NCBI RefSeq assembly: GCF_003171515.1
Contig: NC_089391.1
Coordinates: forward strand, 3,348,001 to 3,412,000
Direction: 5' to 3'
DNA length: 64,000 nt
From: Pyrenophora tritici-repentis
Lineage: Eukaryota; Ascomycota; Dothideomycetes; Pleosporales; Pleosporaceae
A model generated the notes under the pieces. It did not search any database, was not told the origin of the DNA, and saw only the letters and a program-made list of their open reading frames with translations. A program made the position numbers and the translations under genes. Shown piece after piece: positions 32,701 to 43,879 of this stretch. The first letter of the stretch is position 1, and each line of letters starts with the position of its first letter.

Positions 32701-35700
32701 CGAGGACTTGCGTACCGTGCTTCGACGTTGCGGTTGCAAGGGCGAGAAAATTTGCTTTATTATGGACGAAGCTAATGTCCTGGACTCTGGTTTCCTCGAG
32801 CGCATGAACACGCTTCTTGCCAACGCGGAGGTTCCTGGTCTGTTTGAGGGTGACGAGTACGCATCGCTACTCACAGCGATCAAGGAGGGTGCTCAGCGAC
32901 AGGGTATCATTCTCGACTCACAAGAAGAGCTGTACAAGTGGTTCACGGAGCAGATTGTCAAGAACCTGCATGTGGTGTTTACTATGAACCCACCTGAGGA
33001 AGGCTTGTCTTCCAAGGCTGCGACTAGTCCGGCTCTTTTCAATCGTTGTGTGCTTAACTGGTTTGGAGACTGGTCTGACCAGGCCCTGTACCAGGTCAGT
33101 TCTGAGCTTACACAGTCTGTTGACTTGGACCGCGCAAACTACGTGGCCCCGGATTCCATTCCAGTCGCTTACCGCGGACTCTCGCTTCCACCATCTCACC
33201 GCGAGAGCGTTGTCAACGCAATGGTTGCTGTACATCACTCGCTACGCAGCAAGAACGCTAAGCTGCAGAAGACGCAAAACCGCAAGATGTATCTTACACC
33301 ACGCCATTTCTTGGATTTCGTCGCGCAATATGTCAAGCTGTACAATGAGAAGCGTGAAGATTTGGAAGAGCAACAGCGTCATCTTAATGTCGGTCTCGAG
33401 AAGCTTCGGGAGACGTTCGACAAGGTTAAGGAACTACGAGCAAGTCTTGCGGAGAAGCAGACGCAGCTTACCAAGAAGGATGCTGAGGCTAACGAGAAGC
33501 TGCAACGTATGATTGCGGATCAGAATGAGGCCGAACAGAAGAAGGCGGGATCTATAAAGATGCAAGCTAGGCTTGCAAAGGACAAGGAGGAGATTCAGAA
33601 GCGACAAGAGGTGGTGAACCACGATCTAGCGGCTGCTGAGCCTGCGGTTTTGGAAGCACAAAAGAGTGTGCAAAACATCAAGCGACAACATCTCACTGAA
33701 GTCCGATCTATGCAGAACCCTCCCGCCGGTGTCAAACTTGCGCTTGAGGCTGTCTGCACAATTCTTGGGCACAAGCCTGATAGCTGGAAGACCATTGTTT
33801 CCATTGTCAGGCGCGACGACTTTATTGCCAGCATTGTGCAATTCGACAACGAGAGGCAGATGACTGCTGCGCACCGCAGGAAGATGCAAAACGAGTATCT
33901 CTCCAAGGAGGAATTTACTTTCGAAAAGGTCAACCGTGCTTCCAAGGCCTGTGGTCCACTCGTTCAGTGGGTCTCTGCTCAAGTGACCTACTCCGACATT
34001 CTTGACCGAGTCGGACCCCTACGTGCAGAGGTCGACAACCTGCAGGTGGAACTACAGAAGACGGAGGAGGGCGCCAAGGAGACACAGATTCTCATCCAAA
34101 ACCTCGAGGACAGCATTGGTAGGTACAAGACCGAGTATGCGGCTTTGATTAGCGAGACGCAAGCCATCAAGACGGAGATGTCGACTGTCCAGTTTAAGGT
34201 TGACCGCAGTGTACGCCTTCTTGACAGCTTATCTTCTGAACGTACTCGTTGGGAGGAGAGCAGCAAGTCTTTCGATTCGCAGATTGACACAATTGTCGGT
34301 GACGTCTTGGTTGCTGCGGCTTTCATTGCCTATGCTGGTTACTACGACCAGCAGTACCGGAAGGCACTCACAGAGGACTGGTACGACCATCTCAAGCACT
34401 CCGGAATCAGCTTCAAGCCAACGAATCCATTCACGGAGTATCTCTCCACTGCCGATGATCGCTTGAACTGGCAACACAATGGTCTGCCTGTCGATGACCT
34501 TTGCACAGAGAATGCTATCATTCTTCAGAGGTTCAACCGTTACCCATTGATCATCGACCCCTCTGCTAGGACCACAGAGTTCCTCCAGAACGAATGCAAA
34601 GATCGCCGTCTTACGGTGACGAGCTTCTTGGACGATTCGTTTACAAAGCAGCTTGAGAGTTCGTTGCGTTTCGGTAACCCAATCTTGATCCAGGACGCCG
34701 AGCACCTGGATCCTATTCTTAACCACGTTCTCAACAAGGAGTACCAGAAGACCGGAGGTCGTGTGCTCATCCAGCTTGGCAAGCAAGAAATCGACTTCTC
34801 GCCATCATTCCGATTGTACCTTTCGACGCGCGACCCGTCTGCCAACTTCCCACCGGACATCTGCAGTCGTACCACATTCGTCAACTTCACGGTTACGCAG
34901 AGCAGCTTGCAGACGCAGACTCTCAACGAGGTTCTCAAGTCTGAGAGGCCCGATGTTGATGAGCGACGATCGAACCTTATCAAGATGCAAGGAGAGTTTG
35001 CTGTCCATCTTCGTCAGCTCGAGAAGCGACTGCTACAGGCTCTCAATGAGTCGCGCGGTAACATTCTTGACGACGATCGCGTCATCGAAACGCTGGAGAC
35101 GCTCAAGAAAGAAGCCAAGGACATTTCCGACAAGGTCTCTGAGACTGCTGGTGTCATGACGGAGGTCGAAAACATTACCAAGGAGTACACGGTCGTGGCG
35201 CGTTCTTGCTCGGCCATCTTTGCTGTTCTGGAGCAACTGCATCATCTCAACCATTTCTACCAGTTCTCGCTCCAGTACTTTACTCAGATCTTCGAGGCTG
35301 TGCTGCGCAAGATTCGCAACTCGTCGATCGTTGGTCATGCCGCCCGTATCGAGCAGATTGTTACTGAGCTCTTCGTCGACGCGTACCGTCGCACCTCGCT
35401 CTCCTTGCTCCAAAAGGATCGCGTCACTTTTGCTATGCTCCTCGTGCAGGCTGCACCGTACAAGATGGACAAGTCACTCATTGATCAGATTCTTGACCCA
35501 GATCTCGTTGGCATCGATGTGTCAACGCAGACCGACCGCAAGGAGGAAGCCATGCAACGTGCAAGCAAGATATCGCTGTTCAAAGATACGCTCGACAAGG
35601 TCGAAGACAGCGCTTGGGACAGTTTCCTTACCGAAGAGATGGGCGAGCGACATGTGCCCCAGGCTTGGCCCGATGAACTTCCCAAGTTCGACAAGCTTCT

Positions 35701-36820
35701 GCGCGCTCTCATCCTCGTGAAGCTCTTCCGTGTGGATCGCTTCGTCCCTGCTGTTGAGCGCTTCGTTACGGAAGTATTTGGCAAGGGCATCCTGGACGCT
35801 AGTGGCGATCTGGGAGACATTGTCAAGCAGGTCAATGCTGTGACTCCCGTGGCTCTCAGCTCCAGCCCTGGTTTCGATGCCAGTTACAAGGTCGACAATC
35901 TTGTTGAGAGGGAGAACGTCAGCTGCTCCAACATTGCCATGGGCTCCAACGAAGGTGCCGCATCCGCAGACAAGGCTATCGCCAATGCCGCCACAACCGG
36001 TAACTGGGTCCTTGTCAAGAACGTTCATCTCGCTCCACAGTGGCTACAATCACTTGAGAAGCGCTTGGAAGCTCTCAAGCCCAACCCTGACTTCCGTCTT
36101 TTCCTCTCCATGGAGTCCAGCCCGAAGATTCCTGTCAACCTACTCCGCGCCTCTCGCGTGCTGTCATACGAACAGCCGGCTGGAGTCCGCGCCAACATGA
36201 GGGACTCGCTCTCTTCGCTTGCAGAGAAGGCGATCAAGCCACCTGTGGAGAAGGCGCGTGTTTACCTTCTTCTCTCCTTCCTGCACGCTGTCATCCAAGA
36301 GCGTCTGCGCTACGCACCTACACTAGGATGGAAGGGTTTCTGGGAATTCAACGACAGCGACTACGAATGCTGCAGCTTCATCATCGACACATGGATCGAC
36401 ACCATCGCTCAAGGCCGCTCAAACATTGCGCCTACAAAGATCCCATGGGAAATGCTACGCATCCTCATCACGGAAATGTACGGCGGCAAAATCGACGATG
36501 CAGAAGACTGGAATATACTCGCTTCTCTCGTTAACGCCTGCATGACGCCCGCGGCGTTTGAAGACAACTTTATGATTGTCAAGGAGACCGAGCACTCTGA
36601 GGGTCTCGAGTTGCCAACGTCGACCAGCTGGAAGGATTTCATGGGCTGGGTTAATGATTTGCCCGAGCGCGAACCACCGACTTATCTGGGTCTGCCGGCT
36701 AATGCCGAGAAGTTGCTGCTTGTCGGTCAGGCGAATGATATGGTGGGTGGGCTGAAACGCGTTATTGAGATGTTGGATGAGGGAGAGCATGTTATGGCTG
36801 AGGCGGATATGGAGGTTTAA
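23735..36820 (+). CDS. DYN1: Cytoplasmic dynein 1 heavy chain
   Basis: One uninterrupted frame of 4361 residues, the full length expected of fungal dynein-1 (nudA, ro-1). The N-terminal ~1450 residues form the tail that dimerises and binds intermediate chains; the linker follows. Six AAA modules are present. P-loops lie near residues 1950 (AAA1, [10 protein letters not shown]), 2246 (AAA2, GSSGSGKS), 2610 (AAA3, GPPGSGKT) and 2952 (AAA4, [10 protein letters not shown]). Walker B motifs are CFDEFNR, IVFDGD, FCDEIN and FIMDEAN. The antiparallel coiled-coil stalk with the microtubule-binding tip spans about 3200-3560, followed by AAA5, AAA6 and the C-terminal domain. It is the minus-end-directed motor for nuclear distribution and endosome traffic. 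A 13.1-kb gene without any intron is notable next to its intron-containing neighbours. Confidence 0.98.
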   Translation: MEGPLNPGAPNGSIRTPSPSPPSIDPQIIVDHLGKVLDVSLGASQQDLYAPGSLLSQAKLQDTLQRCARFASEGHSVLYVVKDRVDEPRMDGTDGANGRHTMHSQEGATNVGLTEVAGVTTQQRFSYTLSSEITASPTCAAFVVISKRPIPIDPAIPLSQQVLIQTLPGFILSNNASSPDGTPYEFLRSLIQSAVEPYFDTYTKSQRDLAGKYSKGDNDARTGISATRKKIAELAVSLGNLEQNVEIPELLLPLHPLIQSALDDATQRGVKPSPELIPAAIVQDSSFLNGLQATVNGWIKSIQTITKTSRDVSTGTAAQEINFWISMESRLHDIETQLGSPGVRLTLDVLKNAKRFQATVSFSADTGLKESTDLVQKYNQLMREFPLDQLLSSTSLQAVQEAVQSIFSHMNKKLRICPYPVRRALPLVEAISGDLDKQLHSLLHGKTLMHMDYPEFQAIMAVAESIWRTWEENVKEFTNVAREVTRRRNEKFIPIKIAARHKETEERIRYITTFRKNHEQLQRTIVNVLGSGSSMSDNSSAKETVIIEEIGDVDAVKEVKEAYDVLKDVDVLDVSLEGTRLFEQAEQKYNERTSRVENSIIARLRDRLGTAKTASEMFRVFSKFNPLFVRPKIRGAISEYQTQLIENVKQDILALHERFKRQYGNSEAHAMAQLRDFPPVSGAVIWARQIETQLESYMGKVEDILGKDWALHAEGQKLQAESSMFKKKLDTRPIFESWLQEVARRKLSISGRLFLVSRNRAAGNILELNVNFDAQVIALFKEVRNLTWRGYQVPHGINNISKEAKRVYPYAVSLMESVRTYTQTVRSISEMGGVALLLNNYVNDVQALVNKGVPLKWESFVHAYDLHVRQSGFPVGGGSVRSESKHVQFVRDFAAATSLLQLKVVTLVNINAAVEKALKDLETCPYTKDAFQQNLETIQKSIDQLNLENYANLTSWVSDMNARIESILLVRLSRAIALWIEVFNNTGDEDGERRLPSNEPVSTESPEVKPTLARLTLEITMRNQVIYLSPPVEYARASWLEQLQQWLAIICTLQKIKASRYEIRLEATNDTSVSQFSDLPSRCTESLIEVYGAVEGKLRDISSYVDEWLQFQSLWDLQSEHVYDILGEDLSRWLQLLQEIRKTRATFDNSDISRQFGYVTVDYDQVQVKVNAKYDQWQQEILTKFASRLGQRMNDVYVQVEKARKDLEMQTLEASSTAQAVSFITTVQQCKRKVMEWEPEMSTFRQGQATLARQRYQFPSDWLQMEQIDHEWQTLNEVLDRKTKIANDQADALRAKIAAEDKVVNQKIMDITGEWAEEKPVAGNLAPADASTILAKFDQKLSQLQNESSNISKAKEALGLPPSPENTLETLLEEVQDFKSVWSALGTIWASIDDLREVLWTSIQPRKLRQNLDNLLKMTKDMPSRMRQYQAFEYVQTTLKQLLKENAILAELRSDAVKERHWARIFKNLRPQKRYSAISMTLGDVWDLKLGPSEKIIRDVITQAAGEMALEEFLKQVRETWQNYALELVNYQNKCRLIRGWDDLFAKCSENLNSLQAMRHSPYYKEFEEEASSWEDKLNRVHVLFDVWIDVQRQWVYLEGVFTGNADIKHLLPMESARFQNINSEFLSVMKKVSRQPFVLEVLNISGVQKSLERLAELLNKIQKALGEYLERERVSFPRFYFVGDEDLLEIIGNSNDVLRIAKHLRKMFAGISGLVTGEDGVIQGFTSKEGEEVTLRKEISLVKTPRINEWLGALEANMKTTLAELTFEAYEEFAQLIEPENMDPEAFHDYIAKYPTQVVVLGTQIAWTHAVEKSLAEEGASLPHLYEKQVKVLKLLATAVLGDLEPIQRRKCEDLITEFVHQRDVIHKLEKVGARSPTHHMWLLCMRYVYEPGNDLLQRLRIKMANAVLDYGFEYLGVADRLVRTPLTDRCFLTLTQALCQRLGGSPYGPAGTGKTESVKALGVQLGRFTLVFCCDDTFDFQAMGRIFLGICQVGAWGCFDEFNRLEERILSAVSQQIQNIQLGLKKGIEDEKSQIELIGRQLKVNGNTGVFITMNPGYAGRSNLPDNLKKLFRSVAMSKPDKELIAEVMLYSQGFSQAKELSKQVVPFFDRCSAGLSKQAHYDFGLRALKSVLVSSGGLKRARIAAQQDSQTLDEASMEPQIIIQSLRETMAPKLIRSDVELMMAIQETSFPGVMYIPAPLDKLSEAIHKCAAESKYVVSDAWMTKIIQLYQIQKLHHGVMMVGSSGSGKSAAWRTLISALQAVEGVEGVWHVIDPKVMSKEQLYGTLDSTTREWTDGLFTHTLRKIVDNLRGEDSKRHWIVFDGDVDPEWVENLNSVLDDNKLLTLPNGERLNLPSNVRIMFEVETLKYATLATVSRCGMVWFSDDTVEVDMMIKNYIEHLKTVPFEDIEDDSVAPGQQSQKTMATQGLIADFLHIKLTQDHFIEKALSMARKFKHIMEYTDIRALNTLFSLLNKACRNVLEYNVQHPDFPLEDDKMETYLAKKMLVALVWALVGDCPLLERKQFGDLIAGLTDVELPTLNESTSLIDYDVKPDKPDWDTWQSQVPQVEVNTHSVTQTDVVIPTLDTVRHEDVLYSWLAEHKPLLLCGPPGSGKTMTLFSALRKLPNMQVVGLNFSSATTPDLLIKTFEQYCEYKKTLNGVQLTPTQVGRWLVIFCDEINLPAPDKYGTQRAISFLRQLVEHNGFWRTSDKTWVALDRIQFVGACNPPTDAGRTPMGLRFLRHAPLIMVDYPGEQSLLQIYGTFNTAVLKIIPTLRGYADALTKAMVQLFAESQKRFTPDIQPHYVYSPRELTRWVRGIYEALRPLETLPVEGLVRIWAHEALRLFQDRLIAEEERQWTEECVHRVAAEHFPTIDEEKALGGPILFSNWLSKNYVPVEREQLREFVKARLRTFCEEEVDVPLILFNDVLEHVLRIDRVFRQPQGHLILIGVSGSGKTTLSRFVAWMNGLSVYQIKVHGKYSGEDFDEDLRTVLRRCGCKGEKICFIMDEANVLDSGFLERMNTLLANAEVPGLFEGDEYASLLTAIKEGAQRQGIILDSQEELYKWFTEQIVKNLHVVFTMNPPEEGLSSKAATSPALFNRCVLNWFGDWSDQALYQVSSELTQSVDLDRANYVAPDSIPVAYRGLSLPPSHRESVVNAMVAVHHSLRSKNAKLQKTQNRKMYLTPRHFLDFVAQYVKLYNEKREDLEEQQRHLNVGLEKLRETFDKVKELRASLAEKQTQLTKKDAEANEKLQRMIADQNEAEQKKAGSIKMQARLAKDKEEIQKRQEVVNHDLAAAEPAVLEAQKSVQNIKRQHLTEVRSMQNPPAGVKLALEAVCTILGHKPDSWKTIVSIVRRDDFIASIVQFDNERQMTAAHRRKMQNEYLSKEEFTFEKVNRASKACGPLVQWVSAQVTYSDILDRVGPLRAEVDNLQVELQKTEEGAKETQILIQNLEDSIGRYKTEYAALISETQAIKTEMSTVQFKVDRSVRLLDSLSSERTRWEESSKSFDSQIDTIVGDVLVAAAFIAYAGYYDQQYRKALTEDWYDHLKHSGISFKPTNPFTEYLSTADDRLNWQHNGLPVDDLCTENAIILQRFNRYPLIIDPSARTTEFLQNECKDRRLTVTSFLDDSFTKQLESSLRFGNPILIQDAEHLDPILNHVLNKEYQKTGGRVLIQLGKQEIDFSPSFRLYLSTRDPSANFPPDICSRTTFVNFTVTQSSLQTQTLNEVLKSERPDVDERRSNLIKMQGEFAVHLRQLEKRLLQALNESRGNILDDDRVIETLETLKKEAKDISDKVSETAGVMTEVENITKEYTVVARSCSAIFAVLEQLHHLNHFYQFSLQYFTQIFEAVLRKIRNSSIVGHAARIEQIVTELFVDAYRRTSLSLLQKDRVTFAMLLVQAAPYKMDKSLIDQILDPDLVGIDVSTQTDRKEEAMQRASKISLFKDTLDKVEDSAWDSFLTEEMGERHVPQAWPDELPKFDKLLRALILVKLFRVDRFVPAVERFVTEVFGKGILDASGDLGDIVKQVNAVTPVALSSSPGFDASYKVDNLVERENVSCSNIAMGSNEGAASADKAIANAATTGNWVLVKNVHLAPQWLQSLEKRLEALKPNPDFRLFLSMESSPKIPVNLLRASRVLSYEQPAGVRANMRDSLSSLAEKAIKPPVEKARVYLLLSFLHAVIQERLRYAPTLGWKGFWEFNDSDYECCSFIIDTWIDTIAQGRSNIAPTKIPWEMLRILITEMYGGKIDDAEDWNILASLVNACMTPAAFEDNFMIVKETEHSEGLELPTSTSWKDFMGWVNDLPEREPPTYLGLPANAEKLLLVGQANDMVGGLKRVIEMLDEGEHVMAEADMEV

Positions 36821-37247
36821 GGGTTTCAGTGTGTATGAGTTTTTCGTTTATTGATTTGAGGTGTAAGGCGTTTATGGGGATTGTTTTACGGAGTTGAGGG
36901 ATAGTTGGGGGGAAAGGGGGTGGTGGTCGGTCATGGTCGGATATATATTCTTGTACCGTACACCAGTAGCATTTTTTCTGCTCAGTTTTATATTGAATGG
37001 AGTACTTTGCTTTACTCATTGTCCTTTGAACTGTGAAAAACGGCTGCTTCCTGTCTCCAGAAGTGAGTAGTATTGGTGTTGTTTTTCTGTTATCCAATAG
37101 TCTCTTGAGTATTTCCACTAATTCTAACGACAACAATGTGGCAGATGAAGCTGTTTGTTGCCAGGATCCATGCGCTTAACGAGTATCCAAATGTACCTGC
37201 TGTTTTTGTAGACATGTTAGCGATATTTTTCTCATACTAGGATAATA
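36821..37247. other. Intergenic between dynein gene and transposon
   Basis: The dynein 3' region, T-rich in places, runs up to the TA at 37246-37247 that marks a transposon insertion. No gene seen. Confidence 0.6.
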
Positions 37248-39353
37248 ACGTGTCCGTGCACCTCGTGCACGGATTCATCTCGTGCACGCCGAACACTATC
37301 TTAGCGATCTCAAAAATGAGGCTGTACAACGCCACATAATAGCTCAATACTAATAAAAACGTAGTATAGCAGTAATCAGATGCTTGCGATTAACTTGTAC
37401 TATCTATATTTTTGTGGGAGGTTGACGTTGCGGCCACGTGATGTGACTTTGGCTGGAGTAGCAGATAGCTTATCTCTAGCTTGAACACCAGCGTGAGCAG
37501 CGCCAGCGCGTTTTTGACGCTTGTTACTTAGTGAGAGTACTTATAAGGCTTTACGCTTGCGTTGTTAAGCTTGTTAGATAGATTTTTTCTGGTGTTGAGC
37601 TTCAACTTTGCGCGCGCGTTTAGCTGCATTCTCAGCTCGCTCAACCTCCCTCATCTCTTTAAGCCTCTGCCTCTCTACACGCTTCTCCTCGAGCTCAACT
37701 TAACGCTGCAGTTGAGCCTCCTTACGCTGCTTCTTGGCCTATGCTTTTTGGAGTTTCTCCTCCGTCTCATCTCGCTCCCGTACTGCTTCTCTAGCTCGAG
37801 CCTCACGCAACTTGCAAGGAGACTAGAAGACAGAGCTAGCGTGATACTCCTGGCGCTGTTAAAGGTCAAGAGCTTTGCCCTTCTTCCTGTGCTTCTTTTT
37901 GTGTTAAAGAGCCTCCTTTAAGCCCTTATTCTTATGCTTTAAAAGCTCATTCTAAACAGAGAGATAGTGGACGCTTAAACGCAGCTTTCTTGCCTTATAC
38001 TGATAGCTATTAGTGACAGCAGCTCGAACTAATCGATCTATCTTTCTCTAATCATAATTAGAGAGCCCTAACAATAAGCTTCTCTTAGCTTCTAGCATGC
38101 TGGCAAATCTACGAAGGATAACGTTAGCATCTATTAGCTAGATCCTAGTAGCTTCGAAGGCCTTTAATATAAGGTTCTCTGTGAAGGAGGATATCTATGC
38201 GCTCTAGAAGAGTAGGAAGAAATCTCCTTTCTTAATTAGGACGAGGCCTTGAGCCTTATAGAGATGATTGGTGAGCTCGTTAGAGTAGGCTTAAGAGAGT
38301 GGCTTAAATAGCACTACATCGAGCGGCTAGAGCGTGTGAGTCGAATAGGGAGGAAGGATTATGAGGAGAATCCTATGGCGATCGCAGTACTTAATAAACT
38401 CCATCGTGACATAAGATCTATAGCCATTAAGGATAAGTAATCTCTATCTCCCTAATCGCTGCTTTGTACAGCGATTAAACACCTGCTTAAGCTAAGCTAG
38501 ACCAATGTTATTATTTGACTAGCCTGTCGGAGATGATAAGACAAAGATATTATGTTCTCCTGCCTTAATATCCTCTACCTAACTTAATTGTATAGCTCCT
38601 TTCGTAGATGCGTAGATAAGGCTTAGGGGCAGCGAGCTCCTATCGGCGCAGCAGCAGGCCAGGACTGTCAGAAACTCGCGTGATCCATCCTGGAGAGATG
38701 CTCGAACCTCCTTCTTCTCCTATTGACGCCTGCTAAATATTCTCTTGCTTCTGCCTATTAAGCTAATCAAGAAGCCCTTCTCATTTATATTGTATATATC
38801 TCGAGCTTTAAGGTGGTATTCAGTGATCTTTCGATGCAGCAGCTCGAAGTAGAGTCTATACTTTGACTTAGAATCAGCCAGGTGGCGCGTACGATCTATG
38901 GCGCTGGTCCACTTTGAGATAAGATAGATCTCGTGTCGGTTGATAAAGCAAGTAACCTAGCTCTCGCTGAGCTGCTGATGGGCTACTTCTAATAAGAAAT
39001 TCCTGATCATCTCTCTTGTAGGAGGAAGGCCTCTCTGTGAGCGTTTTGATATATCTCACAAGCTCTAGCTCTTGTTGTGGGCTAATAGCTTGTTGCTGAG
39101 CGTATCCATTACTCCTAGGCCCTGTCACGCGCCTCCACCTCCGCGATAGAGTTGCACGGCTGACACCCCATTTCCTCGCAAACTCTGCTAATACAAGTTT
39201 TTTTCTGGGTTCTTGCGACTCTAAATCTGCAATCGCATCATTAATTGGAGCCACGGTTGTTGAGTTATAGCGCGTTGAAGTTATGACGCTGAGACGCGCG
39301 TTTGGTGTTCAGCGTGCACGAGATGAATCCGTGCACGAGGTGCACGGACACGT
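37248..39353 (-). mobile_element. Decayed Fot1/pogo-type transposon, copy A
   Basis: This 2106-bp element is bounded by inverted repeats starting ACGTGTCCGTGCACC (37248 onward and its complement up to 39353), identical over ~41 bp, then C against T. TA flanks both ends (37246-37247, 39354-39355), as expected for pogo-superfamily insertion. The transposase reads on the minus strand but is littered with stops. A segment around 38320-38440 still aligns with the DDE region of the intact element at 39630: the catalytic LLDGHGSH of the intact copy appears as LILNGYRSY, Asp become Asn and His become Tyr, and THTLQPLDVV carries TAG for the Gln. These are C-to-T/G-to-A changes typical of RIP. The interior is visibly TA-rich. 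Confidence 0.88.
37518..39254 (-). pseudogene. Fot1-type transposase remnant (copy A)
   Basis: The longest surviving open stretch, 39254-38874, encodes the N-terminal psq/CENP-B type DNA-binding part: INDAIADLESQEP...FARKWGVSRATLSRRWRR. Its expected start codon is GTG, not ATG. Downstream the frame is broken many times, but recognisable blocks persist: the DDE region, and a C-terminal Glu/Lys/Arg coiled coil in 37518-37830 (RERDETEEKL, LEEKRVERQRLKEM). The same coiled coil is found, better preserved, at 53561-53962. The element is non-autonomous today, though its ends could still be recognised by a related transposase. Confidence 0.8.
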
Positions 39354-39629
39354 TAAGCTAAGACTATCCCACAGGCGAATATCTATTGTTACAATTTCTC
39401 AGTCTACTAAGCTAGCCACACTCATGTAGCTAAGAATAAAAACGTCTATGTCATCTTCATCTCAACATTCACAACCTGTCGGGACATGCGCGTACAGCCA
39501 GCCCGGCGAGTTTTTCCGGGCCGGAAGCTTGGACCACTACAGTGCACGGTCACCAGATGATCACCAACGCCAGTTGAGCACCCCCACCACCACCACAACA
39601 CAACTTCAACGCGTCATAACTCAACCAAT

Positions 39630-41018
39630 ATGGATCCGATTCAAGAAGCGATTGCAGAAATCGAATCACGCGAACCAGGAGATGAATTCTCGTACCAAGC
39701 AATTGCTAAAAAGTATGGTGTAGGACGTATGACGCTGATGAGACGGCACAAGGGCGAAACCGAGGCCTATGGCGTGCGCCAGCTCTCCCTCCATCCACAA
39801 CACGAAACCGAGCTTGTAAAGTACATACAGACACTTACTGAACGACGTTTGCCACCTACGAGGTTAATGATACAACGCTTTGCTTCATCTTTGGCTGGAA
39901 AAGCGGTTTCAGAAACCTGGGTTTCCCGGTTCCTCCGCCGGCATCCCAACCATCTCATCTCTGCCTACAGCAAGGGGATGAGCAAACAACGGTGCAAAGC
40001 CGATTCAGGAGCCAGGTACAGCTTGTATTTCAAGCTTCTCCTTGATAAGATTGAGGAGTACAACATCTCGCCCACCCATATATTCAATATGGATGAGAAG
40101 GGGTTTCAACTTGGAAGGATTGGCAGAACAAAGCGTATCTTCTCCAAGGCACTCTACGATCAAAAGGGGGTACGCCAAGCACTTGAGGATGGCTCAACTG
40201 AGTGGATAACAGTGCTGGCTTGTATCTGTTCAGATGGCTCAGTTCTGAGTCCTTCACTCATCTTCAAGGGAGCCAATGGAGCTGTTCAATCAAGCTGGGT
40301 TGATGCTATACAAGTAGGGGAGCACTCGGTCTTTACTACGTCGTCTCCCTCTGGCTGGAGCAACAACGATATTGGGTTAGCTTGGCTCAAAGAGGTGTTT
40401 GAGAGAGAAACCAGACGGCATGCTTCAACTGGGTATCGATTACTACTCCTTGACGGCCATGGATCCCATGTTACTATGGACTTTATCAATTACTGCAACG
40501 ACCACAAGATCCTATTAGCTGTATACCCACCTCACGCTACCCATACGCTTCAACCGCTTGACGTTGTGATGTTTAAACCTCTCGCGAACGCTTACTCAAC
40601 TGAGTTGGCTGAATACCTTCAAGACAGCCAAGGGTTACTTAATATATCTAAAGGAGACTTCTTCCCGCTCTTCTGGAGGGCTTGGAGTAAGACTTTCAAA
40701 CCTCTACTCATCAAGAGGTCCTTTGAAGCAACTGGTATACACCCACCCAACCCAGAGGTTGTACTCAAAAAGTTTGCCAAGGAGGCATCAGATTCAGAAG
40801 AGAGCTCAACCTCTGTACTCTCCGGGGAGGATTGGCTCAAGCTCAAGTCAATTGTACGCCGTGAGGTGAGGGATCAGAGCAACAAGGACGTCAAGAAGCT
40901 TCAACGAAGTTTGCACCACATTGCAGCTCAAAATACACTCCTCCGCGGCGAGGTCAGAGGTCTCAGAAACTCCCTAGCCATCAAGAAGAGACGGGATAAC
41001 AAGTCCTACACCCTATAG
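39630..41018 (+). CDS. Fot1/pogo-type DDE transposase (copy B)
   Basis: A 462-aa frame. Residues 1-50 carry a psq-type helix-turn-helix (MDPIQEAIAEIESREPGDEF, YGVGRMTLMRR). A CENP-B-type HTH follows, ending SETWVSRFLRRHP. The DDE_1 catalytic domain has the first Asp in FNMDEKGFQLG, the second in LLLDGHGSHVTMDF and a third in TLQPLDVVMF; all three are present. The frame stops at TAG 41016-41018 after KSYTL, but the same frame continues open to 41483 with a Lys/Arg/Glu-rich coiled coil like that of copies A and C. The 462-aa product holds the complete DNA-binding and catalytic parts (Fot1 transposase is about 540 aa), so it may still be functional in truncated form. Confidence 0.9.
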   Translation: MDPIQEAIAEIESREPGDEFSYQAIAKKYGVGRMTLMRRHKGETEAYGVRQLSLHPQHETELVKYIQTLTERRLPPTRLMIQRFASSLAGKAVSETWVSRFLRRHPNHLISAYSKGMSKQRCKADSGARYSLYFKLLLDKIEEYNISPTHIFNMDEKGFQLGRIGRTKRIFSKALYDQKGVRQALEDGSTEWITVLACICSDGSVLSPSLIFKGANGAVQSSWVDAIQVGEHSVFTTSSPSGWSNNDIGLAWLKEVFERETRRHASTGYRLLLLDGHGSHVTMDFINYCNDHKILLAVYPPHATHTLQPLDVVMFKPLANAYSTELAEYLQDSQGLLNISKGDFFPLFWRAWSKTFKPLLIKRSFEATGIHPPNPEVVLKKFAKEASDSEESSTSVLSGEDWLKLKSIVRREVRDQSNKDVKKLQRSLHHIAAQNTLLRGEVRGLRNSLAIKKRRDNKSYTL

Positions 41019-41483
41019 CTTGATAACCATCCTGAGTATCATGGGGGAGCTATTTTGTGGTCACCCAAGCGTGTACAACAAGCTCGGGATGATCAGGTAT
41101 CACGACAACAACAAGCCGAACAACTACAGCTTCAAAAAGCCGAGATAGCTGAGATGAAGGAGAAAGCTCGCCTCTGCAAGCTTCAACTACAGAAGGAGAA
41201 GCGTGTTGAGCGTGAGAGACTCCGGGAGGAGCGGAGGAAGGTAGCTGCTGCAAAACTGGCTGAGAAACAACACCAGAAGCCCCTCAACAACGCCAGAAAA
41301 GTTATACAATTGCCCCAAAAGGGTAAGCGCAAAGCTTCACAACCTCATAAACCAGCTACAAAGCGTCAAAAGCGTGTTGGGGTTGCTCCAGCTGTGGTAG
41401 GAGTCGCAAGCGTTGCACCAGCTACCCCAGCGCGTAGTCGCCGTTCACGACCAATCCAGCCCACAAAAAAATTATTTGACTAG
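41019..41483 (+). pseudogene. C-terminal coiled-coil extension of copy B transposase
   Basis: This is in the same frame as the 462-aa transposase and immediately after its TAG: LDNHPEYHGGAILWSPKRV, then a long Gln/Glu/Lys coiled coil (KEKRVERERLREERRKVAAA) and a basic tail ending in stop TAG 41481-41483. The equivalent coiled coil is continuous with the transposase family in copies A and C, so the TAG at 41016 is most simply a CAG-to-TAG change. Confidence 0.7.
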
Positions 41484-41637
41484 CGCAAGACTTTCCCAGG
41501 CCTGTATATAGTATTAATTATTATTTACGCAATTTTATCACGACTAGTGGGGGCTCTACAAGTCCATCTTTTTGAGTATATTGAGTTGTTGGGGTGCTCA
41601 ACTGGCGTTGGTGATCATCTGGTGACCGTGCACTGTA

Positions 41638-41989
41638 GTTAGACCAAGCTTCCCGCTTAGCTCGCAACCGTACATATGGAGATCTCTCCATCCAGCTCTT
41701 GCTCACTACTAATCAAATACTATACACTTTGTTCGTTGCAACGACTGCTAGTATTCGACACCTTTGCCGTGTCAACACAACCTAATTCCTCTCTTTTTCC
41801 ACCCTCCCCTCATATTTCTCAGGAAGGCAAGGTCGGAACACATCTCCTAAAAACCAAATTAATCGATAATTTTCCAATTCAATACGCCAGGAATGATGTA
41901 CTGTGGCACTATGGATAATATTGAAATTTCCTTCCTACCCCATCCCCATCTCCATCCCATATGCATCCCTCCCCATACACCCCACCCTC
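41638..41989. other. Intergenic, no gene recognised
   Basis: About 350 bp between copy B and the stop of the next minus-strand gene. The last part is pyrimidine-rich (CCCATCCCCATCTCCATCCC). Nothing else seen. Confidence 0.6.
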
Positions 41990-43879
41990 TCAGTCCTCTT
42001 CTAACGCCTCCTCACACTTCTTCTGCCTCTTAAAAACCTGCCGCCTAACCTCAATCTTCTCCATCTTCATCTTCTCCTGCTTCTGCACGAGCGCATCATG
42101 CTTAGCCTCCCACTTCGCCAAAAAGGCTTCTTTGCGCATCTCATGGGTTTCCAGCTCGTGCGCAACGGCGTTGATGTCGCGTGTTAGGTCGTCGTTTTGT
42201 GTCATTAGGCGGCGCAGGTCTTCGAAGATGGCGTCGTCATCGAAGGGAAAGGAGGAATCGGAGGTGCGGGGCCGTTTGGAGGGTTTGGAGGTCTTGGTGG
42301 GTTTGATGGTCTTGGGGGATTTGGTGGTAGAGGGGCTGGGTTTGGTGGTGGAGGTGGATTGGACGGGGACAGGGGGGAGGGGACGGGCGGGTGTGGGGCT
42401 TGCGGAGGGGGTTACTGTTATATTTGTTGAATCGACGGTGGGAGGGGTTGGTTTGGGTGCGGGAGGGGTGGGTATGGAGTCGACGGGGGTTGGACGGCGG
42501 GGGATTGTAGGAGCGGATTTGCGAGCGAATACTGGTTTCTTGTGTTCCGAGTTTGAGGCTTCAGGCTTTTTAGGAGTCGTTGAGATGCGGGGTGGTTTGT
42601 CGCCGGCCATTGTGGGTTTGATACTGCTTTTGAAGACATAGTCACTCTCTTCTGATTCTGAATCCTCGTCCGTTTTGTCTGGATCATCGTTGGCCTTGTT
42701 CGCATTATTGGCCTTGTTGTCCAGGCGTTTTGGTGATTTTGCGATTATAGCTTGTGGTGGTGGCTTGACTGCTGCTGGGCCCATGCGCTTGGCAATGTAT
42801 CCTAGTGCCGAGTGAAGGCGCTCTGCGAAGGTCTTTGATTCCTTTAGCACATCGTCGGGTGCAATACCAGCTGCGATGAAGTAATACTTGACCATGAGAG
42901 CCAGTCTGGATTGGTCAGCCACAACGTTGGGTGACGTAGGCTTGGGAAATGTCTTGCTAAAGGGATGTAATAAGCGTTGTGTTCCAACATCATCGGCTCG
43001 TATTGGGGTCCTGAAGTCATCGCCTTCGACAAAGAAACGTATCTCGTAGCGCTGTCCTGCCCGGACCATGTATGCGTATATGTCTTCCCCTGATTCTTTG
43101 CGACTCCCAACAAACAGCTTCTTTGGCTGGGCCTCTTCCAAGAATGTTTGGTCGGTGAATTGTATCTCCTCAGGCTCGGGTATGTTATCCAAAAGATACA
43201 AGGCACCGCGGTCTATCAGATACTGCCTCAGGCCAAATGCATTTGAATTCGTTTCCTGGCTCTGAAGAATTGGTGTGGTGCTTGTACGCTTCGGCTCCTC
43301 GATCGTTCCAGCAGCTCCCTCGCTTTTCGTCCCATCACGGCTGTCCGAACGCATCTCAAGCGTACTGGCCGTATCTTCAGGCTCCGGACTCTCTTCGATC
43401 ATGTCGGCTTCGTCATCTTCGAGAGCATCCCCTTCACCCTCTCGATACACACTCTTCATTACACGTCCAAGATTTTTGCAAACTTTATCAAGGTCACCGT
43501 GCAATTCAGGTAAGTGACCTTTCCACAGAAAATAGAAGCGTACCAGCATGGTAAGCTTAACCTTCATTCTCGCTTTTGTGCCTTGGGTGATGGTGTTGAA
43601 TGGCTCAAAGAGAGGCCATTGCAAGACTGCATCCCGACTCCAAAGTAACTCCCCCTCCCCTAGGGCAGCGTTGGTGGCCACGGTATACCGTGGCTCTAGC
43701 CCTTTCTTGCGATATTCAGTTAGATATGCAAGAACATCCTTATCATCCTTCTTTCCGATGACTAGAGCAGGCTCAGCTCCAAACTGTATCCAGGTCATCG
43801 AATCTGGCGATAGTAATGCATTGAGATAATGTCCAAAACCTAGAGTAGCCAAGGTTTCTTGGACGCGTTCCAGAGACAT
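41990..43879 (-). CDS. Unknown protein with two copies of a ~90-residue domain and a C-terminal coiled coil
   Basis: A 629-aa frame; the start at 43879 (MSLERVQETLATLGFGHYL) is the first plausible ATG. Two segments resemble each other: residues ~80-160 (RYTVATN...LFEPFNTI...LTMLVRFYFLWKG...) and ~285-380 (RYEIRFF...LLHPFSKTF...LALMVKYYFIAAG...), each ending in a helical LxxxAxxM/V-K-rich part. An acidic linker separates them. The second half is disordered, Pro/Thr/Ser/Lys rich (KPTPPTVDSTN, KPSPSTTKSPKTIK), and the last ~60 residues form a charged coiled coil (EAFLAKWEAKHDALVQKQEK). I recognise no named domain. The duplicated module and intronless full length argue for a real gene. Confidence 0.75.
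   Translation of the reverse strand: MSLERVQETLATLGFGHYLNALLSPDSMTWIQFGAEPALVIGKKDDKDVLAYLTEYRKKGLEPRYTVATNAALGEGELLWSRDAVLQWPLFEPFNTITQGTKARMKVKLTMLVRFYFLWKGHLPELHGDLDKVCKNLGRVMKSVYREGEGDALEDDEADMIEESPEPEDTASTLEMRSDSRDGTKSEGAAGTIEEPKRTSTTPILQSQETNSNAFGLRQYLIDRGALYLLDNIPEPEEIQFTDQTFLEEAQPKKLFVGSRKESGEDIYAYMVRAGQRYEIRFFVEGDDFRTPIRADDVGTQRLLHPFSKTFPKPTSPNVVADQSRLALMVKYYFIAAGIAPDDVLKESKTFAERLHSALGYIAKRMGPAAVKPPPQAIIAKSPKRLDNKANNANKANDDPDKTDEDSESEESDYVFKSSIKPTMAGDKPPRISTTPKKPEASNSEHKKPVFARKSAPTIPRRPTPVDSIPTPPAPKPTPPTVDSTNITVTPSASPTPARPLPPVPVQSTSTTKPSPSTTKSPKTIKPTKTSKPSKRPRTSDSSFPFDDDAIFEDLRRLMTQNDDLTRDINAVAHELETHEMRKEAFLAKWEAKHDALVQKQEKMKMEKIEVRRQVFKRQKKCEEALEED

Larger units (their letters stand above)
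39540..41635 (+). mobile_element. Well-preserved Fot1/pogo-type transposon, copy B
   Basis: A 2096-bp element with perfect 45-bp terminal inverted repeats (39540-39584 and 41591-41635, beginning CAGTGCACGG) and TA at both borders (39538-39539, 41636-41637). Its ends differ from copy A, so it is another family. Outside the perfect part the flanks still show an imperfect inverted match (GGAAGCTTGG at 39521-39532 against the complement near 41646-41656), so the true termini could lie a little further out. Transposase codes on the plus strand. Confidence 0.88.
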
